In this document: positions 1 to 8,431 of the stretch, one piece after another
Position numbering within the stretch: position 1 is the first letter of the stretch
Layout of the letters: each line of letters opens with the position of its first letter
DNA from: Syncephalis fuscata
Lineage: Eukaryota > Zoopagomycota > Zoopagomycetes > Zoopagales > Piptocephalidaceae
Assembly: GCA_025786725.1 (NCBI GenBank)
Contig: JAHLTZ010000018.1
Coordinates: 186,001-250,000 of the forward strand
Reading direction: 5' to 3'
Length of the DNA: 64,000 bases
Notes under the pieces: generated by a model
The model's database searches: none
What the model was told of the DNA's origin: nothing
The model's input: only the letters and a program-made list of their open reading frames with translations
Translations under genes and position numbers: made by a program

Positions 1-1
1 C

Positions 2-238
2 AACAAGACTTTTCAAACTATCCGCCAGCTTGCCATCGACAATCCGAATGTGTGTGGTTTGATACGGCAACACCTAGGTAACACTTATAAGCTACTCAAT
101 TTCATGATAATTGTGCAATTTGAATCAGTAATCAATTTATTATCCAAGGAAATGCATGTGCTCACGGTCAAGGTGCTTAAAATGAATGTACTTCGTAAAG
201 TTCATGTATTTCTACCCATATTCCCTGATCAGTTTTAA
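2..238 (+). CDS. C-terminal end of a PVFPE-family secreted protein (partial)
   Basis: The reading frame is open from the left window edge and ends with a stop at 236-238, so only the last 78 residues of a larger protein are visible. Its tail reads RKVHVFLPIFPDQF and aligns with the tails of the next two family genes (RKIHVFIPVFPERFSG at 3173 and INTVIPVFPEKLPA at 5714). A single cysteine about 60 residues before the end is also shared by all three. It is therefore the first of three tandem paralogues on the + strand. The function is unknown. The family members downstream have signal peptides, so this one is probably secreted as well, but its N-terminus lies outside the window. An internal methionine at position 50 is unlikely to be the start, because the homology to the paralogues begins before it. 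Confidence 0.6.
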   Translation, partial: NKTFQTIRQLAIDNPNVCGLIRQHLGNTYKLLNFMIIVQFESVINLLSKEMHVLTVKVLKMNVLRKVHVFLPIFPDQF

Positions 239-338
239 TATTTTCTATTTATTATTGCTCATTTATAAAAAATAAATATGTATTTTTATACGAATAGTTC
301 CAATACTTTATTCTAAGTTTTATAGTCGTAATCTATTG

Positions 339-728
339 TTATTCCTCCGGTGAAATAAAACACTGATAGTTATGTGAGATAAAAAAGTCGTGATAATTAT
401 TGTTTTTGTCCAATGCAATAATATAGTTTGCACTTTGCGTATACTCTATTGCTAAACAATCAATCAAGTAAAACTTTTTACTGTCTTTAGCACTGGCTGT
501 GCATCCTAACATGGCATTTCTCCATTTTGTTGTCATAAATAGTTTTTCTTTTCCTTCGAGTATTACAGATTTTCCAATCGAATGCCTTCGACTCATCAAG
601 CTAGCACATGGGTTTGACTTTTGTGATATACTTGGATCAAGTACTATTGCTGCAGAAGCTTGGTCAGTATTGTAAAGCTGAAGCAAAAGAGCACAGCTCA
701 TGACAAGAATGCTGCTAAGACGATTCAT
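339..728 (-). CDS. Small secreted four-cysteine protein
   Basis: This is a 129-residue intronless protein that I do not recognise. The first 25-27 residues are a typical signal peptide: a positive start, a hydrophobic stretch around residues 6-18 and small residues ASA before a likely cleavage near 26. The mature part has cysteines at about 41, 76, 91 and 123, enough for two disulphides, and no membrane segment. It converges tail to tail with the partial gene on its left, with about 100 bases between them. Its position inside the PVFPE secreted-protein cluster and its small cysteine-containing form fit a secreted effector or cell-surface factor. That is inference only, because no domain was recognised. 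Confidence 0.55.
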   Translation of the reverse strand: MNRLSSILVMSCALLLQLYNTDQASAAIVLDPSISQKSNPCASLMSRRHSIGKSVILEGKEKLFMTTKWRNAMLGCTASAKDSKKFYLIDCLAIEYTQSANYIIALDKNNNYHDFFISHNYQCFISPEE

Positions 729-1631
729 ATTTCTAGCAGTGATAATATTCGTAATAATGGTTTAAAAATGAACAGGTTAAAAATGAGCAAATTTTTTTGT
801 AAAGCTATATATATATATACATTCCAACAAATCCATATTAATTAGATGTTATTTTTTACAATCACGCCCAATTTATTTAAGCCGATGACGATTTGAATTG
901 AATTAATTAGGTTGTGTGCTTTACCACTATAACCTTTTATGGCAAAGAGCACGCTAAAGCACGTGTCGGCCATACAAATTGCAACTTGTCAAAAAAAGAA
1001 ATTATAGAGCACATCAATTATTCTTTTGAACAATCTATTCAAAATTGTATATTCGTGCTGCAATGTGTTTGAATATCAAACCAAGCAGCAATAGTTACAC
1101 AATGACCTTACAATGATTGAAATAAAGCTAGAATGCAACTAATTTCATGGTTCAAAATACTGGGTACATTAAGTGAGTAATAAATGTTAGACTCTAGTAT
1201 ATTGCCACAAATTCAATTTATTCACACAATCGCTATTCAAATATGTATACGTACAAAAGATAAACTCCGTCAAATTCTAAATTTAGCAAACGATATACAA
1301 TAAATAATTATTTTGTAGAGCTTAATGATCGACTTGGGCTATACATAATTGGAATTACCAATGTGGTAAAAATTGCACGTTGATGCGCCTTCTAATTCCA
1401 GCAGATTCAAAGTATTATTGAACAGTACAAAACGATTCAATAAAAACACATTTATTCTCTTTTATCTTATCTTTCCATATTGTCGTCGTCAGCAACGTTT
1501 GCAATCCTATATATTGCATAAGTACCCCATACTGTCCTAACAACAAACATCATTCTACACATTATTTCGTTGCGTCTTAGTGCATGCCTGTACTGAGTTG
1601 CTTTTAAACTATTCTAAAGAGATTTAGGATA
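729..1631. other. AT-rich intergenic region between divergent secreted-protein genes
   Basis: This stretch separates the minus-strand small secreted gene from the plus-strand 513-residue gene. It must hold both promoters. TATA-like stretches are seen at about 808-820 (TATATATATATA) and 1508-1516 (CTATATATT). No coding exon, RNA gene or repeat was recognised. Confidence 0.5.
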
Positions 1632-3173
1632 ATGCTCAATTTTAACTTTAGTTTATTTCTATGTATTTTTGTTTTTGTATTCTTTATCGTCTATGCTGTT
1701 GATGCCAGTTCGGACTATACCGAGCAACAAGCTGCTTCTGCTACAGCACATCATATCAAATCATGCACTGCTTTTGAATCCAATCCCAATATGTTGCCAA
1801 ATAAATATCATCGGCTTTATCCACGATTTACAGGCCCACGCCAAAAATACAATCAAATGGTTGGACGTAATCTAGAACCCGCTCGGCCACATCTGGTAAA
1901 GCTGTGCCTACAAGGCCTCAAGTCTGCCAAAAGATCTATCATTAAGAAAGTTCCGGAACTATTAAAGCTGATTCTCATCGATGTGTTAAATGTTACTTCA
2001 CGCTCCAAGGCGTCGAATAAACCTAAAAAAGAGAATAAGGTTAAAGAAGCGTTCAGAAGACAAAAAAGTAAACTAAAGGAAGCATTTTCAAGTATAAGAG
2101 AACATAAGGACAGCGAGGGAGAGCAACCTGAGACAAGTGACCAAAGCGAAATCGCTTTACCCAATACAATAGGAGGATCAAGTATTAAATCTGGATCAAG
2201 CAGGAAAGAATCGCTACAATCTGCTGATAAAGCGTCCACGGTAATGCAATCAACCATATATCCCATCTTGATCACAGTGATATCCAAATCTATCAATTTA
2301 TTTCTTGGACGACTGCAAGAAGATACCACTCAGTCGATAGCTGATAATGCTGCAGAATTAATTCTGTATCGCATTTATCTTAAACTAAGCTGGTCACCGC
2401 AAACAGCTGTTCCTAATGCCGTTGTCGTTACTAATCTAGACTCTGGCCCCGAAGCACGCCGCCTGGAACAACTGCGTGCAGCCATGAGGTCTGGTACGGC
2501 TGTTGCAGTTGATATTGAGCGTCGTTCTGAACCTGGCCCGTCAATACCACTAAGTGATTTAAACACTCATGACCAGCAAACTACAGTACCCGACCAGACC
2601 CGTGCAGCGGCTCCTGTGAGCGGTATACGTGGTGCAATACGAAAAATAGTCGACAAAGCACTAGACAAACTAATGAATTGGCTTTACAAAGATATCGATA
2701 TAATTATTGATGGCACATTTCGCGCATCAGTTGAAGATATTCTAAGAACAGTACATTCAGGAGTCATGGACATTACTGAGGATCATCTTACGTTTTGTGA
2801 ACGTATCATCAGACCCTCTTATACTCTAAAATGGACTAAACAAATGATCGGTATGGGCTTTAAAATCATGAGCTGGCCAGGCGAAAAGGTGCTTGATTGG
2901 TGGGAGAGCTATAGAAAGCTTGCCACCGATAGCACAGCAGCAACATCAATCGCCAAAGAGCAAGTTGATTCCGCCTATACGTGCAGCCAAGTCAACAGTT
3001 GGATGGGTACCATATCCACCAATCTGCAGTCTTCCATGTCCTACCAGCTGAATAAGGTTTTGGATGGCATTATTGCAGATGTTCAACGAAAGGCGCGCAA
3101 AAGTTCTCGACGCTTTTTTGAGCGTAAAATCCATGTGTTTATTCCTGTTTTTCCCGAGCGTTTCTCTGGATAA
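1632..3173 (+). CDS. PVFPE-family secreted protein, complete copy
   Basis: This is an intact intronless gene of 513 codons. The N-terminus (residues 1-26) is a strong signal peptide with a long phenylalanine/valine-rich core ending YAVDASS. It is followed by a motif KYNQM at about residue 75, a lysine/serine-rich low-complexity stretch (about 125-200), a helical region ending in LSW (about 255) and then LD-x-GPEARRLE. Further on are a WPGEK motif (about 425) and the C-terminal signature IHVFIPVFPERFSG. KYNQM, WPGEK and PVFPE are shared with the next gene downstream, and the tail with the partial gene upstream, so this is the best-preserved member of a three-gene tandem array. No known domain or catalytic motif was recognised. 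The start is chosen because it opens the signal peptide. Confidence 0.75.
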   Translation: MLNFNFSLFLCIFVFVFFIVYAVDASSDYTEQQAASATAHHIKSCTAFESNPNMLPNKYHRLYPRFTGPRQKYNQMVGRNLEPARPHLVKLCLQGLKSAKRSIIKKVPELLKLILIDVLNVTSRSKASNKPKKENKVKEAFRRQKSKLKEAFSSIREHKDSEGEQPETSDQSEIALPNTIGGSSIKSGSSRKESLQSADKASTVMQSTIYPILITVISKSINLFLGRLQEDTTQSIADNAAELILYRIYLKLSWSPQTAVPNAVVVTNLDSGPEARRLEQLRAAMRSGTAVAVDIERRSEPGPSIPLSDLNTHDQQTTVPDQTRAAAPVSGIRGAIRKIVDKALDKLMNWLYKDIDIIIDGTFRASVEDILRTVHSGVMDITEDHLTFCERIIRPSYTLKWTKQMIGMGFKIMSWPGEKVLDWWESYRKLATDSTAATSIAKEQVDSAYTCSQVNSWMGTISTNLQSSMSYQLNKVLDGIIADVQRKARKSSRRFFERKIHVFIPVFPERFSG

Positions 3174-4150
3174 ATACACAGGTATGGATTCAAGGACTAT
3201 GCTATTCTTAAGTAGTTTACAACACTAAATATTTTATTCAATTGCTTCAAGCCCTCCACGCACCTTTAACCACATTTACGCATAAATTGTGTAATTAATA
3301 ATGACATTCCAATTGACAAAATAAAACAATTAATAAATAATATTTGCGTGAAAATAGAAGTAAAAAGATAGCTAATTTTATCTTTTAATAAAGCTAATCA
3401 GTTATATAGCTAATGGCTATGTAGATGAAAATTGGTGTCGAGAATATAAATAAAAAGTATTTATTGTGAATGTAAAAAAGCGAAAAGAACCGAATAATTT
3501 GTAGCACCGCATTTGGTAATACAAATCTGTAATACTCAATCGCAACGTTTTAGTTTAGCCATAAAGCGACACAACTAGAGGCGACTGTTTCAAAAACACA
3601 ATAGTCCAATGTTTGATTCACGTGTACGTTACTGTTTACATACAGATTATATCACATTGTCATTTACTAATGATGGGTCCTGCTGCGACTAGTAAACATT
3701 TAGGCACGTATTCTGTATATCTCGAGGTAACTACATCGCGATTTACGTCGACACAGTGTTTTATACACAGGAAACTGGCAAAAGTGCCTATTAGTTTCAT
3801 TTTCCAAACAGCAAATCATCATTATTACTAAATTTAGTAATTGTTATTTCATGGAGTTGGCAAAGATTGGAACGCTGTTGTATGTTGTCAAAAAGGCATT
3901 TTTAGAAACAAATTCATGTGCTTTATAGAACGGAAAAGAAATAAATACAACAATCGCCTGAACGACTATCAAATAGCTCATTATACCTACATTTGAAGCG
4001 CCGTCATCACGTTATCTCCAGTCACTATTCACTTCTTCCAAAAAATCACCAAAACAAGTTATTGCTTTGCTAATAATATCTTTTTATCGTTAAAATACGA
4101 CGTACTATTTTACACACACAAGCTGTGTTTTACATATTAGTTTAACTAAT
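3174..4150. other. Intergenic region between two tandem PVFPE-family genes
   Basis: This is about 1 kb of AT-rich sequence without a supported exon. A 72-codon frame at 3613-3831 has no signal peptide, no similarity to its neighbours and no other support. The region is expected to carry the 3' end of the upstream gene and the promoter of the downstream one. Confidence 0.4.
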
Positions 4151-5714
4151 ATGAAGCTTACATCTCATATTGCCTATTTGGCTGCTTTTTCGGTCATTCT
4201 AATTTTCACACTAGCATTGCCTGTTTACTCTATCGACACAAGCAGTGTTGCAAAATTAAATGGAAAAGAATCTCAGGAACTGCCTGTAAAGCGACTGGAT
4301 CGCCGCGGCTTCATCTCAAGATTGCTAAATAGACCACGTACCAAATATAACCAAATGATTGAACAGCTGGTAGAGCGCATCCGCAATCCACTTACGAATC
4401 AAATATTCAATTCGGTGAATGATTTTAGCATTAAACTTTCAAACCAACTTCCTAGCGCATTGCAAGGTATACTTACGACAACACTAGTTGCAAGTCCAGG
4501 GTCTGCTTCTGCAACTACACCAGTTGCACCTACTCCAAAGTCTGTGCCACAAAAGCCAGCCGTCCAACCAAACACACCAGCGGTACCACCGGTTCAAGGT
4601 TTTAGAAGACTGTGGTCCCGCGGGGTGTCGTCTATGCCTGGTGCATGGCCTGAATCGCCTGTCGATAGCAGTCCTATTCCAGACACAACAGTCCCCAGTA
4701 GTGCTGATTCAGCAGGAAAGCCACCAAAAATCAATGCGCAGCCAAATACTTCTAACGCACCCCAAATAAAGCCAAGCGATTCGTCCGCTGCAGGAAGTGT
4801 ATTATCAAGCAAACAAAGAATATATAACACATTAAATGGCGTACTTGGTAAAATCATTAATCCTGTAGTTTCACGCTGGCTTGAAGAAGTAAAGACATTT
4901 GTAACCAAGCATGTTTCAACCAATATTCTTATCCGTTTGAAGCAACGTCTTTCTTGGAAAACATCAAGCAAGCACCAGAGGCTGTTGTTGTTTCTGGCCT
5001 TGATAATAGCCAGGATGGACGCGCGCTGGAAGCCGTCAAACCGAACTGAATGGTCAAACGCCAGCTACTCAGCCACCAAATCAGCATCGCATGCGTCGTG
5101 CCGATACTCAATTACCAGGAGCAGCGAATGGAAGCGCCACTTCTCAAACACAAGCCAAAAGCTCACGTATCCGTAGTATTTTGGGCGGTATTGCCAATCG
5201 CTCTTTGTCCAAGGTCTGCTTATGGATTAAACCCGATGTCAACGCCATTACTGAAGGTGTTATTCGCTCAGCCTTAGAGGATATGTATGCCGCACTCTAC
5301 AACAGTATTATTGGTGCTATTAAGACAATTACAACTTGCTTACAGCTTCCAGAAATACAATTTGTGCGCAAACTTGCTAGTAATGTAGTGGAAACTGGCA
5401 CTGCGGCAATTATGTGGCCTGGTGAGAAACTGGCCGAGTGGCGACGCAGACAATTAGGAGCCACCATCAGTCCTGTAGTCTTGCAAAGTGTTAAGCAAGA
5501 TATGGCCAATGTACCTGATACTTGTAGCAGCATTGCTATGCAAATGAACCAACACAAACAAGATATTTTAGCAAAAATACATAATATTGTTGACCCAGTT
5601 GTGCCCAGCTTAATTAAAGTGGTACAGCACATTACCAACACCAATGTATGTAAGACGTTTGCCACGCAGATTAACACTGTTATACCGGTATTTCCTGAAA
5701 AACTTCCCGCGTAA
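4151..5714 (+). CDS. PVFPE-family secreted protein with two frameshifts
   Basis: This is the third tandem paralogue. It starts with a signal peptide (MKLTSHIAYLAAF..., cleavage near VYS at about 27), then the shared KYNQM motif, a proline/serine/threonine-rich linker (about residues 115-220), an LSW motif, and later IMWPGEKL and the tail VIPVFPEKLPA. The frame changes twice relative to the intact paralogue. After the LSW motif (about 4957-4963) homology continues in another frame (EAVVVSGLD matches NAVVVTNLD). It changes again between about 5010 and 5048, then runs to the stop at 5712-5714. Both changes equal one missing base. With both corrected the length is 522 codons, close to the 513 of its neighbour. 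No GT-AG intron explains the breaks well. Given similar breaks in essential genes of this window, assembly error is more likely than decay. Confidence 0.65.
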
Positions 5715-6120
5715 TAGACATTTTAATAAATATTGATATGATCTAATAGCATTTTGCTATATAAAATTAAGATTTTTAAACTGCATTATCATTAGTTGCA
5801 ATTATTATGCAAACAACAATATGTAACAAACCGTTGATATTGTAAACGTGTACTATTATTGTGGACAAATACTAATTAAATATGTAGAGATTTTACCAAA
5901 CGTTTTTGTTAGACTAAATCGTTACTAAATATACACAGATTGATAAGCATTATTTTATGCATGTCATTTTATTTTACAATTAAATACACAGAACAATATA
6001 TACATATATAGTATTAAATAAAATAGTATCAATTTAAGCATGTAATCCACAGTGGGTCAAATGCCTGGCGATAATCATATTAAAGCACAAAATAGCAATT
6101 ATTTTAATTAAACAAATATA
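5715..6120. other. Convergent 3' intergenic region
   Basis: This AT-rich gap lies between the plus-strand PVFPE gene and the minus-strand XRCC2 gene. It contains AATAAA-like poly(A) signals on both strands and no recognised gene. Confidence 0.5.
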
Positions 6121-7350
6121 TTAACAAAAAACACCGTCGTCGGCAACTTCAAAAACAAACGAATCGCCCGTAACTTTACCATGCCGTGTAAGTAAACGTG
6201 CTTCAAACTGTGTACATGACAATAACATTCCCATAGAGCTTGGCACCTCGTCAGACGATAGAAGCGATTCAATAGTTTCAGTAGTATTTGTACTTGTAGT
6301 TGTGCGTTCAAGAAGAAATAACCAAGTAACGGGTATATCACGCCACCATCCAGGCCAAGCATCCATAGCGCTAACCAATCTAAATGAATCACCACGCGTT
6401 GGCGTTAGACTGTTTCCATAGCCAAGCCGTCGTTTAACCCAACGACGACTACTAGCAAATACGGCTAAGCTCCAATCAGTGGCAAGTCGTTTAAATTGGT
6501 CACGTATGGCCCGCGTCTCAACTGATTGCTCACCACCACCTGATCCAGCGGCCGTTTTGTCACGCCAATAAAACGCATTCACCGGATCAACTAAAAGTGC
6601 GCCATAATCAAGCGCAGTTTCTTGACGTAATCGATGTGGTAAGTCGTGCAATAATGCAAGCAGCTGTCCCGGCCCATTAACGCGACTCACCAAAATGTGA
6701 TCCAGTGTTTTTTGAATAAATTCTTGACGTGCGCCTTTATAATCAACTAAATTATCGTAAGTATTTTCGTTATTGTTAGAAGTTGCTGTTATTAGTTCGG
6801 CGACTTCAAGACAGCGATCAAAATGCTGTCCTGCCAACAATTCGACACGACGCAAATCAAATTCTTGATGCATATCTATAAATATAGCCCCTTGGCCTCG
6901 ACCGCCTATCTCGATAGCTTGCAAGTTAGACGTTGCTGTTGCTGTTGCTTCTTTAGCATTAGCGTCTAGCGGTGACTTTATGGCAACTGCGAATGTAGCC
7001 GGTAAAGCATAGACCAAGGCAATAAATAACAGCAGTTGAGATTTACCGGAATCTGGGCCGCCATGAAATAATAACACAGGAAATGGGATGCTTTGTTCCT
7101 GTTCATGGCTATCTGGCGCAGTATCGGCCAGTAATCGTGCCAGTAGCTGATCTAGCATTGGCAAATGCAAGGGCAACAAGCAATCTTTCCAGGTATGTAC
7201 ACGCGAGTATATATCAAGTGCCGATTCATCTGAAATTGCCGTTAGTAGCTCATTAACCGACATTGAATATGAAAATTGAAATAAAATACGTAGAAATGGT
7301 AGTGATTTACTACTTTGACGACTAGCAATTGATTGTTTGATATAAAGCAT
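6121..7350 (-). CDS. XRCC2: XRCC2-like RAD51 paralogue
   Basis: This is an intronless RecA/RAD51-superfamily protein of up to 409 residues. A Walker A motif GGPDSGKS lies at about residues 97-104. A Walker B strand ALLVDPVNAFYW lies at about 251-262, with the aspartate at 255. The AFYW that follows Walker B is the hallmark of XRCC2, the RAD51 paralogue that helps load RAD51 during homologous recombination repair. A conserved R-rich segment (SRRWVKRRLGYG) follows. The gene is longer than animal XRCC2 (about 280 residues), partly through insertions rich in alanine, asparagine and threonine. The first 29 residues may be untranslated or spurious: a second methionine (MSVNELL, position about 7263) gives a more typical start. 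Expected to act in the nucleus. Confidence 0.8.
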   Translation of the reverse strand: MLYIKQSIASRQSSKSLPFLRILFQFSYSMSVNELLTAISDESALDIYSRVHTWKDCLLPLHLPMLDQLLARLLADTAPDSHEQEQSIPFPVLLFHGGPDSGKSQLLLFIALVYALPATFAVAIKSPLDANAKEATATATSNLQAIEIGGRGQGAIFIDMHQEFDLRRVELLAGQHFDRCLEVAELITATSNNNENTYDNLVDYKGARQEFIQKTLDHILVSRVNGPGQLLALLHDLPHRLRQETALDYGALLVDPVNAFYWRDKTAAGSGGGEQSVETRAIRDQFKRLATDWSLAVFASSRRWVKRRLGYGNSLTPTRGDSFRLVSAMDAWPGWWRDIPVTWLFLLERTTTSTNTTETIESLLSSDEVPSSMGMLLSCTQFEARLLTRHGKVTGDSFVFEVADDGVFC

Positions 7351-8431
7351 AGATTACAGACAATAGATTGATAGAATGAAATGGTTCATTATTTTAATTA
7401 TTTCAAACATTTTCAGACTGATTACAGATAAAAATATTTATCAGAATGTACGTTAGAAACACACAATAGTCGGTAGGAGCCCATTTAATTTAGTAAGGTA
7501 TAGTAATAATTGGTAAATTAAAATGCCAGGTTTTAAGTATAGATTAGTAGAATGTATTGCAAAAATGCACTGTAATAATCTATTACAAACGCCGGCATCA
7601 GTCATAGTACTAGACCAGAAAAGTAGGGCAAAGATGAGAAGAACAATATAACACTGTACAAATATTAATACTTGGAAAAAATACTAACGGTTGAAATTGC
7701 TCAAGTGGTAGAAAAAAGCAAAGACGATCGATGGAGAGGTAGCAATAAATATAGCCGACCCAGTCATCTTGTGGCTATATTCTGTCAAAGTCATTGTATA
7801 CTTTGTTTTACTATAGATCTGCAGTGGCCTATAACAAAAAACAAAGTATACAACGAGATTTCAACAACATATATTCAACGTAACACACAAATAAGTCAAA
7901 ATGAATTTACTATGCTAATAAAGTCAAAATGATCGAAGTGAAGAAAGTGATTTGCAAAAAAGGTTAGATTACAAAAGAGCAATGCAAGTACATAGTGTAA
8001 ATAGTGTTTGTACTTGACTAGTAGTCAGTCAACTACTGATACTATTTAGATGGTATATATGGAGTGTACAAATATATACAATGGATATATGCTGTCAAGT
8101 GTAAAGAAAAAGAAAAGGAAATGTGATGACGTAGATTGTGAGATTTGAGCCTGTCAGTCAATATTTATAAACAAAAGAGTTTGACTTATTAATAAATGGA
8201 GTGTAAATAATAAAAGTCGATCTACCCAACATGTCTCTACATCATAGAACAGATTAATAGTAAATGAATAAAGGTTATTTAACACAAAAAACACTCATTA
8301 TTATAAAATATGTTCATCAATATAATAGCGAATGTATTAAAAATAGACGTTTTATTATTTTAAACTCGTGTGGTCATAAAACACGCTTATTATTAAATTC
8401 GTTTGTTGCAAATTATTATTGCAAATAATAT
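7351..8431. other. Intergenic region carrying dispersed repeat copy 1
   Basis: This AT-rich gap lies between XRCC2 and the amino-acid transporter gene. Its right part (about 7800-8330) is the first copy of a repeat seen twice more in the window. The rest shows no recognised feature; an 86-codon frame at 7672-7932 is not supported. Confidence 0.5.
7800..8330. repeat. Dispersed repeat family A, copy 1
   Basis: This copy matches positions about 14345-14800 and 22165-22545 in the same orientation. All three share an early block around TATAGATCTGCAG, then AGATTACAAAAGAGCAATGC, then the imperfect palindrome TAGTCAGTCAACTACTGA, then TCAAGTGTAAAGAAAAAG, and end near TTCATCAATATAATAGCG. This copy is the most diverged and has an insertion of about 80 bases before its last block. 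There is no coding capacity, no obvious terminal inverted repeat and no poly(A) tail, so the element class is unknown. Confidence 0.7.
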
